From Mycosarcoma maydis (taxonomy: Eukaryota > Basidiomycota > Ustilaginomycetes > Ustilaginales), in the NCBI RefSeq assembly GCF_000328475.2, contig NC_026478.1, positions 1,612,001-1,676,000 of the forward strand: a DNA stretch of 64,000 bases. The letters are read 5' to 3'. Position 1 is the stretch's first letter, and every line of letters begins with the position of its first letter. A program made the translations under genes and the position numbers. Shown here in pieces: positions 30,866-41,800 of the stretch. Under the pieces are notes generated by a model, which saw only the letters and a program-made list of their open reading frames with translations, made no database searches and had not been told where the DNA came from.

Positions 30866-31378
30866 ATGTCTTTGCTCTCACGCAGGCTGTTCGGCCAAGC
30901 AAGGTCAAGTCTCTCTCGCGACGCAGTTTCGACGTCGGCATGGGGCATCCGACACGAGTCGTCCTCCGCCATCGCGCAGCGCACCGTCGCATCCGGCTCT
31001 TGCTCTACCGACTCGGCACCACCCACACACTACCGCATCACGCTCCGACGATCCGGCATCGGTATGCCTGAAAAGATCAACCGCACATTGCAAGGTTTGG
31101 GACTCAAGAAGCGTCTCCAGTCGGTCTATCGGCCCATTGGACCCGCTATGGCTGGTGCGATTCTCGCCGTCAAGGAACTCGTTCACGTCGAAAACGTGCG
31201 TCGACTGTCCGACGCAGACCAGATGCTGTTGAGCGACCAAGACGCCGTATGGGTCAACGAGGCCGGCGAGATCGTCGACCCTGGTAAAGCGGCCAAGAAG
31301 GCTCCCAGGGGATACAAGATCGTCGGCAACGTGGTTAGCGAGGTTCGTGATCAGCAGATCAAGAACGCTTCTTCGTAA
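30866..31378 (+). CDS. Mitochondrial large-subunit ribosomal protein uL30m (L30/MRPL33 family)
   Basis: 170 residues from the ATG at 30866 in CCGGGATGTC; the open frame runs further upstream but without conserved sequence. The first ~45 residues (MSLLSRRLFGQARSSLSRDA) are rich in Ser and Arg without early acidic residues, fitting a mitochondrial presequence. Residues ~54-115 match the L30 fold: HYRITLRRSGIGMPEKI, LQGLGLKKRLQSVYRPIGP, then ILAVKELVHVENV. A C-terminal extension of ~55 residues includes YKIVGNVVSEVRDQ. It is a structural component of the mitoribosomal large subunit. Co-oriented with the adenosine deaminase-like gene downstream. Confidence 0.9.
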   Translation: MSLLSRRLFGQARSSLSRDAVSTSAWGIRHESSSAIAQRTVASGSCSTDSAPPTHYRITLRRSGIGMPEKINRTLQGLGLKKRLQSVYRPIGPAMAGAILAVKELVHVENVRRLSDADQMLLSDQDAVWVNEAGEIVDPGKAAKKAPRGYKIVGNVVSEVRDQQIKNASS

Positions 31379-31971
31379 AACTCCTGATTGATCCTTCGCC
31401 TTGTATTATTATCTATGGACCTGCGCTGCCATCGTCTTTGTGATCATCGTCGTCCATTTCGTCACCTCGATGCGAATGCCATACCCTGTTTTCGAGCTCC
31501 AGATCCATGTGTTGCGAGCGTGTGTTTTTTGAAGCCAATTTGAAGATGAATCACGAATCGTGAATATCGTAGCTTGGCGAATTTTCGGAAGCGATCCGAC
31601 TCGAGCCTCAACAACAAGCTTCGGAAGTCCCGCCACGGCGCCACGGCCCACCGGATTGGGGCTGTCGAGTTATGCGCTTGGCAACAACGGCGATCGCTTG
31701 GTAATGGTTGATGCTCGTGCAACCGAGATTCGAGCCATGACAGTTGCGATGGATGTGGCGAGTGTCGTACAGAGGTGAAGGCGCGCAGTTGGCAGGATGT
31801 TGCGAAATCACAAATCGTGAATCACCAGTGCTTAGTCGAGCGACGAGCGACGAGCGACGAGTAGCGTGACAAGGTGTTTTATGTGCGCGAGTTGGTGAGC
31901 AGAGTGTATATGCGCACTTCCACTGCTCTCGTGTTGACCGACTTGCTTGTGATTGCAAGTTTGCAACAGCC
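31379..31971. other. Intergenic region, uL30m to adenosine deaminase-like gene
   Basis: About 590 bp with no gene. It contains the near-palindrome AATCACGAATCGTGAAT at 31549-31565, CAAATCGTGAATCACC near 31812, and a GCGACGA tandem at 31840-31860. Confidence 0.55.
31840..31860. repeat. GCGACGA tandem heptad, three units
   Basis: Three perfect 7-bp units about 110 bp upstream of the deaminase-like ATG. Same period as the CACGA heptads but a different word. Confidence 0.8.
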
Positions 31972-33078
31972 ATGCTCGAAGCGACTGCGGCGTGCGATCG
32001 GCAAAGACACTTTACGCTCAGCTTACCCAAGATCGAATTGCACGCACACCTCAATGGCAGCATCCGGCGCAGCACACTTGACGCGCTCGCTGCTGCTCAC
32101 GACATTGACGCTGCCAGTACTGGCATCATGTCGCGTTGGCCATCGACGCTGTCGGAAGCATTCGATGTGTTCCGCCTGATCCACGAGTGCGTGTCGACGC
32201 TTTCGGATGTCGAGAGGATAGCGTTCGAGCTCGGCCAAGATCTGGAACGCGATGGTGTTGTGTATGGCGAGATCCGCACTACGCCTCGTGATCTAGACGC
32301 TAAGGGGTGGGATGGATATGTCAAAGCTGTGCTGCATGGATTTGAGCGGTATACCAAGCAGGGTGGGAGTGTGATTTTAAAGTTGCTCCTCTCGATCGAT
32401 CGTGCCAAGCACTCCGCAGACGATGCTATGGCTGTAGTGCAGCTCGCCCACCGATATCGTCAACACGCAGTGGTGGGAATCGACCTTTCCGGCGACCCGA
32501 CCAAAGCCGAGTTTTCCACCTTCCTTCCATCGCTCTCGTACGCTCGAACACTCGGCCTCAAGATCACCCTCCATGCAGCCGAGGTTCGCAACGATGACGA
32601 ATTCTCACAAATGCTACACTTCGCTCCGCACCGTTTCGGTCACTGCTGCTTCGTCTCGCGCTCGAACCTCGCCGCACTCAAACAATCCAAGATCCCGATA
32701 GAACTGTGTCTCACCAGCAACCTCCTCTCCAACTCGATCCCCAGCGGATCACTAGCCGACCACCATTTCGGTATCCACTATCAACCTCAAGACGCACAAG
32801 ACGCACAAGAGCATGTAGACAACACCACCATCTGCTGCATCTCCACCGACGATAGCGGTGTATTCGGTAGTCCACTCTCGAACGAGTACCGCTTGGTGAT
32901 GGACAACTTCAAGTTGACCGAAAGCCAAGTGTTCGATCTCGCCAGGAGGACGTTGAAAGCCACGTTCTTGGACCAACCGCCGTTCAAGAGCGCCGTGCAG
33001 ACCGAGCGCAATACGAGCGATTGGCAACGTGTGCAGAGTCGGTTCGACCAATTTCAACGTACTTGGAGGTGGCAGTGA
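31972..33078 (+). CDS. Adenosine deaminase-like protein (ADAL / N6-methyl-AMP deaminase type)
   Basis: 368 residues, single exon. Metal-dependent TIM-barrel deaminase: LPKIELHAHLNGS (zinc ligands His24 and His26), GIDLSGDPTKAEF, ITLHAAEVRND (~196-206; third zinc His and catalytic Glu), RFGHCCF (catalytic His) and CISTDDSGVF (~290-299; zinc Asp pair). The order and spacing match the adenosine/AMP deaminase superfamily. The short N-terminus and the H-A-H-L-N-G-S context are closer to ADAL than to classical ADA or to the much longer AMP deaminase. ADAL enzymes in plants and humans hydrolyse N6-methyl-AMP from turnover of methylated RNA to IMP. Substrate in this fungus is inferred from the subfamily only. 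Convergent with the CCT-eta gene, 294 bp apart. Confidence 0.88.
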   Translation: MLEATAACDRQRHFTLSLPKIELHAHLNGSIRRSTLDALAAAHDIDAASTGIMSRWPSTLSEAFDVFRLIHECVSTLSDVERIAFELGQDLERDGVVYGEIRTTPRDLDAKGWDGYVKAVLHGFERYTKQGGSVILKLLLSIDRAKHSADDAMAVVQLAHRYRQHAVVGIDLSGDPTKAEFSTFLPSLSYARTLGLKITLHAAEVRNDDEFSQMLHFAPHRFGHCCFVSRSNLAALKQSKIPIELCLTSNLLSNSIPSGSLADHHFGIHYQPQDAQDAQEHVDNTTICCISTDDSGVFGSPLSNEYRLVMDNFKLTESQVFDLARRTLKATFLDQPPFKSAVQTERNTSDWQRVQSRFDQFQRTWRWQ

Positions 33079-33372
33079 TGCATTCTGATCTCATTCGGAC
33101 CGCAGCTTCTGCGCACCACGAGCTTGGACGCAACTCGCAGGAAGGTCTGCGCCCAACACAGAGTTGTGGAATCCGAGTGATTTGGGTCTCTTCAATTGTA
33201 CTCAACAAAGGAGCTCTAGTGATTCTCCACAGACTGATTGGGGCGTGATTGCAAATGACAAACACTCAAAGTGACTTGCGTGAGCGAGAGTTGATAAAGC
33301 TGATGGTTTTGCGAAGCACAAAAGTGGTACAAGTACACCTCGGACGAGCACCGCTTGAACGCTGTGCAGCGT

Positions 33373-35055
33373 CTAACGACGCGGCACCCTACCGCGGAGC
33401 GCCTTCTGCATGGTTCCAGGGGGAGCCTTTGGACCGGGTTGAGCCTTGTCACTGGCCTGATTCCTAATAGTCTCGTCGACACTCAAAATCAAACAAGCCG
33501 CCTCGGCGGCGGACTGCAACGCGTTGATTCTGACGAGGCTCGGTTCCCAAACGAATTTCTCCATGAGATCCGCCGTGTCCTCAGCATCGATATCGATGCC
33601 TTCCCACTGTGCGCCGTGCGCATGCTTCATGCGCAGCCTGTTGAGCAGATCGGTAGCGTCGAATCCGGCGTTGTCGGCCAACTGGCGCGGGATGCACTCG
33701 AGCGATTTGGCAAACGCACCAATGACCAGCTGCTGCTTGCCCTGGATCGTGCGCGAGTAGTCGCGAAGATACTTGGACAGCTCCATCTCGGTCGCTCCTC
33801 CTCCGGCAACCACGTGCGAGTTTTTGATCGCTCGTCGCACGATCATGATGGCATCGTGCAGACTACGCTCAACTTCGGCAATGAATTGTTCGGCTCCTCC
33901 ACGCAGAATCAGCGTGCACGTCTTGGCCTGTGGACATTCCTCGAAAATGTTGAAGCGCTCGCCACCAATTTGACGCTCCTCGAACTTGCCGCACGTGCCC
34001 AGATGTTTGTCTGGGTTGATGTCAGAGCACGTGCTTTGCACCGATCCTCCCACCGCCTGAACGACACGCTTCATGTCATCAGCAGGCACACGACCAGCGC
34101 AGAAGATGTCGCGGTCAGCAAAGTACTGAGTCGCCAAATCTCCGATCGGAAGTTTCGAAAGAACCACCTTGGCACCAGTCTTGACGATCGCCTCGAGCTT
34201 GTTGAAGATGATCTGCCATTCGGCATCTACCACAGCTTGGTATTCCGAGACCTCGTTGATTCGTACCTCGGCGTTGTCCTTTTCCGCCTTGAGTTCGAGC
34301 TCGACGTTGAGGCAAAGCACCTTGGGGTTGGTAAAGCTCTTGGGCTGCTGTTCGAATCCGGCGTATGCAAACGTCTTCTTGAAAGCGACGCCGTGCACTA
34401 GCAGAGAATCCTGCATACCTCCACCGGGAACCTTTTTCATACCGATCAAGCTCTGGTCCAAATCATCCTGGTCGAGCGACATGACAGCATCCACCACCAT
34501 CTTGCTGAAGAAAGGACGCTGCGAGACGATGAGCTTAGACGACATGCTGGTACCGGCACACTTGAGCAGCAAGTCGTAAAATTCCTGCTTGTCCGACTTG
34601 TCGATGGTCACAGCCATGTCGTTGATCTTTTCCACCGCAAGTTGCACTGCCTTTCTGTAGCCCTTGATGATGATATGTGGTGCGACGCCTTCCTCGATGA
34701 ACGGCTTGGCTTCCTTGAGCATCTCGCCGGCAAGTAGCACGACCGACGTTGTGCCATCTCCCACCTCGGCATCTTGTGCACGTGCAATGTCGACGAGCGT
34801 CTTGGCAGCAGGGTGCACGATGTCGAGCAATTTAAGAATCGTGGCTCCGTCGTTAGAAATGGTAGCTTGGCCACGCTCGTTGACGATAAGCTTGTCCATG
34901 CCGCGAGGGCCGAGGGTTGAGGCGACGCAGGATACGATCGAGGAGCAAGCGCCGATGTTGTGCAAGAGTTGCGATGTGCCTTGTGAAACGTCGGTGTCCT
35001 CGCGCAAGAGGATGATGGGCGCGTTGGGCATCATGCCGCCAAGTCGTCCCGCCAT
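33373..35055 (-). CDS. cct7: T-complex protein 1 subunit eta (CCT7), cytosolic chaperonin
   Basis: 560 residues from the ATG at 35055 ([19 protein letters not shown]); the frame continues upstream only to a TTG. It closely follows CCT-eta: [60 protein letters not shown] (ATP-hydrolysis Asp in GDGTT), the eta-specific [32 protein letters not shown] and [20 protein letters not shown]. It is one of eight subunits in the double-ring TRiC/CCT complex that folds actin, tubulin and WD-repeat proteins in the cytosol. The C-terminal tail is basic and Gly/Pro-rich and ends VPRR; it is longer than in yeast and not conserved. Single exon. Confidence 0.97.
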   Translation of the reverse strand: MAGRLGGMMPNAPIILLREDTDVSQGTSQLLHNIGACSSIVSCVASTLGPRGMDKLIVNERGQATISNDGATILKLLDIVHPAAKTLVDIARAQDAEVGDGTTSVVLLAGEMLKEAKPFIEEGVAPHIIIKGYRKAVQLAVEKINDMAVTIDKSDKQEFYDLLLKCAGTSMSSKLIVSQRPFFSKMVVDAVMSLDQDDLDQSLIGMKKVPGGGMQDSLLVHGVAFKKTFAYAGFEQQPKSFTNPKVLCLNVELELKAEKDNAEVRINEVSEYQAVVDAEWQIIFNKLEAIVKTGAKVVLSKLPIGDLATQYFADRDIFCAGRVPADDMKRVVQAVGGSVQSTCSDINPDKHLGTCGKFEERQIGGERFNIFEECPQAKTCTLILRGGAEQFIAEVERSLHDAIMIVRRAIKNSHVVAGGGATEMELSKYLRDYSRTIQGKQQLVIGAFAKSLECIPRQLADNAGFDATDLLNRLRMKHAHGAQWEGIDIDAEDTADLMEKFVWEPSLVRINALQSAAEAACLILSVDETIRNQASDKAQPGPKAPPGTMQKALRGRVPRR

Positions 35056-35868
35056 TTTAACAAGGATGTGCAGCAAGAGCTTCCTCAGATAGCTCTTTCA
35101 ACAGACAGGGTCAATGTACGAGAAGGGAGTGACAGGATTTACTGCTGCGGTTAGGGGCTGCTGGTTGACTGATCCGATCCACGAGCCTTTATCGAAGAGT
35201 TAGGCTGAAATCTTGTATTCGTTGATCGTATGTCTTCGGTCGTCGTTTGAGGTGGACAGGTGACGGTCGTAGAAGGTGGAAAGCAGATTTGTTTTGCGTA
35301 TCGAGTTGTTCAGATGTTGCGACGTCCGTGTTGGTCTTTTGTGCTTCTTCTCTTGCCTTCTCGCGCGACTTTTTCTGCAAGAGGCTCAGCTGCGCCAAAA
35401 TCACGATTCACGATTCGTGAATCGTGAATGCCTGCGCGAGCACGTTAAGGCTTTCATCCATTCACGATTCGTGATTTCTTCTTGCAGCTTCCAAAGGCGC
35501 CCCTTTGTGCGACCTTTTCTGCAATTTCATGTTCGATCGAAGACATAACGCCCGCTCACGCATCATGCGTGGTGTGTGTTGTCCGTTACGCGCTAACAAT
35601 CACGAATCGTGAATGCAAAATTCACCACGCACGCACCACACCGTCGTGAGTTCTGACTCACTCTGTGACTTGTGGCTCATGGATGTGACTCGTGACTCGT
35701 GACTGTGACTTACCACACCACTCACGACTGACTGACCTTGCTTCCTTGCCATGAACAAGGAGGCTTCACAAACATTCATGACTTCACTGACAAAAGATGG
35801 GCGGTCATGATCGAGTGCACCAGGTTGCAAAGAAAAGTTACATTCACGATTCATGCACGATGTCCACA
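35056..35868. other. Repeat-rich region between CCT7 start and FAB1 stop
   Basis: About 800 bp with no gene. It holds the cct7 promoter and the fab1 3' flank. It is the densest site of the heptad family: a perfect inverted repeat at 35401-35427, ATTCACGATTCGTGATTTC near 35460, AATCACGAATCGTGAAT at 35598-35614, tandem GACTCGTGACTCGTGACTGT (~35688-35707), and CATTCACGATTCATGC near 35841. Confidence 0.7.
35401..35427. repeat. Perfect inverted repeat of the heptad family (12-bp arms, 3-bp spacer)
   Basis: TCACGATTCACG (35401-35412), spacer ATT, then the exact reverse complement CGTGAATCGTGA (35416-35427). It could form a cruciform or be bound by a dimeric protein. Confidence 0.9.
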
Positions 35869-38800
35869 TCAGAGCGCCCAGTCCTCCACCCAGTGATCAG
35901 GCATCAGCAGCAGCGCCTTATCTATAAACGTCAAGAACCTCGTCCTGTAGTCTGGAGGCGTAATGATGGTTGGCTCGCCCTTGCCTGCGCCGCCCAACAG
36001 TGCGGTCTCCTTAACAAAGCTTTCCACCCTCTTGTCCCACGTATATGTCCTCACAAAATCAATGATTCCCACCACCAGTTGTTTGCTCTGTCGGTCGACG
36101 CCCACCATCAGCGAGTAATCCATCACGTTCATATCCGCCAAGAACAGTGAGTCGTTGTACAGACTCGCGCGCAGCAGCTTCTTGGAGTGCTCGCGGATGA
36201 AAATCGGATTCAGATGGCTGGTTTCAATCAGGTTCTCGTCGAGCAGTACCTCGTTGTCCTTACCCGTCTCTTGTACGTATCGATTGCGCGTGCTGCCCTT
36301 GAGATCGTACGACCGTATCCCTTCGAGCCCATAGAACAGATTCTCCATCACAAAACAGTCTAGTTTGAGGCTCTTGCCCGTCTGCGGATTGCGGAAGCCG
36401 ATGCGGAAGCAGCCAAATATCTTGGCCAACGCCGTCCGGCGTCCACGCGATATGCACTGCGACATATACGCAAAGTACTGCGGTGCAAATTTCGAGAAGG
36501 CGTCCATCTCGAAGCGCGATAGCTGCTTGACCACCAGTCGATTGTCGCGTGTCTTGAGAAACGCCGAGCCTGACTTGCCACCCGAAGAGTCCCACTTGAA
36601 ACACCGCGAAAGTGATTCAACAACCGACACATCACATCCGCATGTCCGTCGAAGCGCATCAAATTGCTCCGCAAACAGGATCTTGCACCAGAGCCGTGTC
36701 GAGCCGGACTCAAATTCACAGCGGAAATGGCGTCCCTCCTTTTTGAGCGTGCTCTCGAGCTCGTTCGTCTCGAGCTCGAGGACGCTCCAGCTATCGACAG
36801 GACCAGCGTTGCTCGCATTGCCAGGCATGAAAGCCTCCTCCTTTTCCCGGATGCGTGGCGCTTCGTTGCGCATTCCCTTGAGTCGCTCCTTGTATTGCAT
36901 CGAGCTGAGCGTGAATGCGACGATCGACGTCGGCTCGTCCTCACGAAAGATGATGTCTGAGTCGGCGAAAACGTGCTCCGAGTTGAGCATCGGATACTCC
37001 AATGGCACCATCTCGCCTGTGCGGAAAGCCCAGAAGCCCGACAAGGTCTTCAAGAAGCTCTTCTCGAGGCTTGGCATCGAGTCGGAATCAGACGTAAAGC
37101 CACTGCGCAGGTACGAAGGCAGAGTCATTTGTGTGCTGTTGTTGGTCATCGCTAGAGACGACGCAGCAATCGACTGTGCATCCGATTCAAGTTCGCTTGC
37201 TAACGCGGGTGGCGACAAGTTTGCTACCCGACCTGTGTCTTGGCTCGCGATGGTGCAAGCGTCATCCACTTGCGACGAAGGTGTTGCTGCGATTGCCGTT
37301 GCCGTAGTGTTTGCCGAGGCAGAATGATCGGCATTCGCACTTGCCGCCTCCTTTGATGGTGCCACTGCGGCTCCATCTTTGATGGTCACTGATTGTTGCC
37401 GCTCTTCGTCAGGGTTGGTGCGGGCTTCCCGTTTCATCGCAGCGGCCCTCTTGACTGCATCGGCGCGTTCCTGTTCCAGGGTGCGCAGGTCGGGCTGCTT
37501 ACCTGCAGCCTCGGGGCGACTCGATTTCCGCTGCTTGCCATTTCTTTGACTCTGAGACTGATGTCCCGATGGCGTTGAAAGACCATGCTTGGCTTCGAAG
37601 CTCGTCGGCTCTCCAGGCACATCTTCGTCAGAGTCGTCGTCGTCATCATCCTCGCTTTCGTCATCGGCAACCGAGGCGCCATCATCGTTGCTACTCTCTG
37701 CAGCAGAATCTGCCTCGCTCTCATCGTCTCGCACCGCCTCTCGCACGCTGCTGAAAACCTCAACCCTGGCACGCGTCATGGCAACCGGCCGAGCTCGCTT
37801 TGCACGCTGTGCTAGCAGGAGACGATGTTGTCGCTCGCGCTCGCGCTCTGCCTCTTTGCTGATGCGATCAAAGTGCTTTGCAATCGTCGACACACGGCTA
37901 CGTGTCCCGGGCCCATGTTCGCTCCTTCGCGCAACAGGCACGCGACTACCAATCGCGGACCCGGCGTTTCGACTGCTGCTGGGCACGTCCGACTGATACG
38001 TGCCGCTCTGGCTTCGGTTGCCTGGTGCGCCTAATGTGGCCGACGTCGCCGCAGCCAATGCAGCGGCAGCTGCTGCTGCTGCAGACGCACTGGACCTCCC
38101 GATGATGGGACGCGGTCCAGCTTTCAGTCCTTCGCCCTTTGGCGGTCGGTAGCTGGAAGGTGGTGGAGGTAGTGCACCCCTGTTCGGTGTTGCGGAGCCA
38201 CTTCGGCGTCCGACAGTTGCCGTCGAAGTGGAGCTGTCATTGCGCTTAGCTCGTGGCAGACGACTAGAGCGGCCGCCTACTCCTGGAGTCGTTACAGGCG
38301 AATTGGCATTCGAGTCTGCACCTTGTTCGAACGTAGCTGAACTCTTTCGGCTCCTTGACAGCTCCTTGGCGTGCGTAGTTACCACCTCTTCAGTCTTGCC
38401 GCGACGCAGATTTGGACGTCGGATCGAGCCGTTGCCTCCGCTGCGAACGCAAACCAGATCAGCAGCGCTAGATGTTGCGGCTCCTGCACCAGCACCGGCA
38501 CCGGCAGGAGGCGCGCCCGTGGTATACCGTCTTGGATTGTCAAGCCGTCGAGCCATACCCGACATCGATCCAGCTAGCTCACTCTCCGTACACGAGCTTT
38601 CGTCCGCCCGTAAGAACCCGGCCGACTCGAACGCACTTCGAGATTTGTTGTACGTGGGCGAAGTCGGGGCGGTTACCGGATTGGACAACGCACGTCGACT
38701 GATCATGGGCCGCACCTCAACGGGGGAGAGGTCTGCTGCATCCGTTTCGTCATCAAAGTTGCCATCGCGGTATCTAGTGGTATCGACCCGGCCAATCTTG

Positions 38801-41800
38801 TTGAGCTGCATGGGTGTGGTCTTGGATCGTGGCACGGGCTCTGACGCCAGGGCTGCGTTGTCCCTGCCCACCTCGTTGGCAGCGACGAGCTCGGTCGTGG
38901 AAGCGATGCTCGGTGGCACTTCACTCGTCGGCGTCTCCACCGTATGCGTCACAAGATCGGATAGCATCGGTACGACGGAGAGATCGGCGCCGGTCAACGA
39001 GAGGATATCCATGGCTTGCGAACTTGTATTGCTCCTGCCCATGTCACCAGCGGGAGTTGAAGGCCCTGATTCACGTTCTTTGAATTTTCCGTCGGCGGCA
39101 TCTGTCGAGCTCTCGTCAATCTCAGCAGCAGGTGGGAGAACGCTCGAAATCGTGTCGGAACGCGCTGCTTCGGATGGATCCTTTTCCGAGAAGAGTCGCT
39201 TGAGATGGGTTGTGGTGATGCGTCGAATGTCCTTTTCGGATGGGATGCAGTTCTTCTCAAAATCGATAAAATCGACATCCCACTTCACTACCTTTTCTTG
39301 AAGCATCCTTCGCGCTTGGTTTAGGCAGAGCACATCGGTAGCTGGACTAAACTCGTATAGTTCAGCCACAAGCGCCTCCACGTCTCGACGATCGAGCTCA
39401 CAGCGACGGATCATCTCTGAGATGATGGCTCGGTTCTTTTCGCGATTGATTCCAGCCGCGTCCGAGCAGGCGTCGTTACCGAGCGCGCGAATACGCGCCA
39501 TGACGCTATCCCAATACGCCTGACTCTTGCGCACAAAGGCAGCCGTCTCCTCATTCTTGATGTTGCACTGCACCGATGGATCGATGAACAGCTTGAAATG
39601 CGGCATGGTAACTTCGAACAGGTTGTCGATTTCTTCGGAATGGAAACGCACCGCCATGTTCTGGTAAGCAAAGTAGCGCACCTGGTCCCGGTAAAAGTCG
39701 TGTTCGCAAAGTTGAGTCTTGCAGTGGTCGTGGCGGTAGAAGTACAGCTCGAGGTATTTGGCAAAGCTGAAACTCCACGTCTCTGCCGTGACGAGTGCGA
39801 CGGGTGTAGCATTTTCGCACACCTTGCAGTAGCTCCAACTGAGCAGTCGGTTCTCTTCGTTCGGAAGCGGGCAGACGAATCTCTCGAGCACCACTTGGAT
39901 GCGAATGCGATTGTGAACGAAGGTGTTGTAGTGAAGAACATTGTTCTTGCCACAACCTTTGGTGGCGCATCCTTTGGCGCTGGCGCTGCTAGCTGCGAGA
40001 CGCTCGATATGCTCGCCCAATGTTTCATCGTGCTCTCCATAGAACTCGATCGACGCCAAGCTAGGTCCTTCGCACGGACGCGGCGTTAGGGTGCAGTGGC
40101 GCGTTACGATGATCTGGATGCGCTTGTGATTGAAAGGCGAGACTGTATCGGGCTGGACGTCGAGGTATGCGCCCCATTCCATGAGAGAGGCCCGATGCCT
40201 CGTGACGGTGATGGCGAACTCAGACTCCTTGGCAATCTGAGACGGCGCTTTGAGGAGCGAAAAAAGATCAAAGACGGGCTGCGCCTCGTGTTTGACCGTG
40301 TTGAGCAAGGATGCGGAGCTCGGAGCGATTGTCGATGTCGAGCCTTGGCTCAAATGGGTAAGGATAGAGCCGGGGCCGGGCGATGTGGTCCGTGTTGGCA
40401 CTTCCGAGACAGGAGCTGAGACAGACCTGCTCATCGTGGCATCGGGAGAAGCAGCACAGTTCCGAAGTTCAGAAGCCATTGCCAATGCGCTACCTGGCTC
40501 CTTCACTCGAGTGAGAGCGGGCGATGATGGTCGCGGTGTAGGCGTGGTGGTGTTTGGCCCGCTGACAAAGGGACTCGCGGTCTCAATCATCACGGTGGCA
40601 TCGCTGCCATCTCGGCGCGAGAAAGTCGAAGACACTGGTTCAACCTTTCCTACTTCGGTGGCCTGAGAGGCTGGCTGCTCTGTAGCAACCGATCTGATAT
40701 TCGGCTGCGGCGTTTCCGGACGAGGCGATGAAGGCGCTGCATCTGAGCTGCTCTCCTCGCCTTCTTCGACGATAGTTTCGTGAGTGCGCGTGCTTGGCGT
40801 CTCGTAGACGGGTGTAATGTCACCAGTGGAAGGCGACTCGAGCGGAGTCGTGACAATTGCAGTTGCGTCTTCGTTCAATGACGTTGTGCGAGGCTTCACT
40901 GTGGGCGTAGGCATGTCATCCTTGTCATTCTCATCAGCGTCATCCAGCAATTCTGTCATGGAAGCTGGCGGTGAGGCAGCTCTGTCTTGAAGCTTACCCT
41001 CGTCCTTGAGGATCCTCTGCAGCTCTTCGGCTTCTTGATGGCCGAGCAACTCCATGAGTCGGTCGTTGACACGCTTGAGCTGCAAGATGATAAACGGGGC
41101 CGGGATATGTATGCAGACGGACGAGGTGATGAGCGTCGTCTCGTAGATGCTAAGAGCTCGAAGAATTCGGGTACGCGACTGCAGCACAAACGTCTTGTTG
41201 TCACTGATACGCCCAAGCTGACTCGATGGCTCATTGCCGAGTTCAAGCTCGCTTCCGTGCTGCAGGCATTTGAGCTCGTCCGCGGCGCTGTTGGAAGTCC
41301 CTGCCTCGACAGTACCACACGGGAGCGAGCCATTCAGTGGGCTGCTATCCGAGTAGATCGTCTCCATAGCAGCACCCTCGTCCGCCATGACGTGACCCTC
41401 AAGACGCAGGTTGTACGCGACGAAGATCATCAAGGTCAAAATCTTCTTGACATGGCTGAGCTTTACACCATCGGCTCCCCGCAATACGATCGTACAGCCG
41501 AGCTGCTTGGGTGTACCTTCGAATCGCATGAAGCTCTTTCTCCATTCCGGCCTAGAAGCGTGCTGGAAAGTTTCGACGTTGAAGTAGCGACACCGGCCAA
41601 CGCGTGGATCGAGAGCCAGACGGTCGATCGAGGTAATGATGTCGGCCTGCGTGCATCGGCTGATGGCGCGAATGGCATCGGCCTTGACGCTCCACACGAC
41701 AACAATGCCTTCCTTTTCGAGCAGCTCTAGAGCTGTACGCGAGACCCCCTTTTCGACGACAACAATCTGCGGTCGTAGCGCAATGATGCGGGCCACAAGA

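Noticed and set aside
35056..35076. Seven extra codons at the start of the CCT-eta frame.
   Set aside because: They begin at TTG; the ATG at 35055 has a better context and matches the family start.
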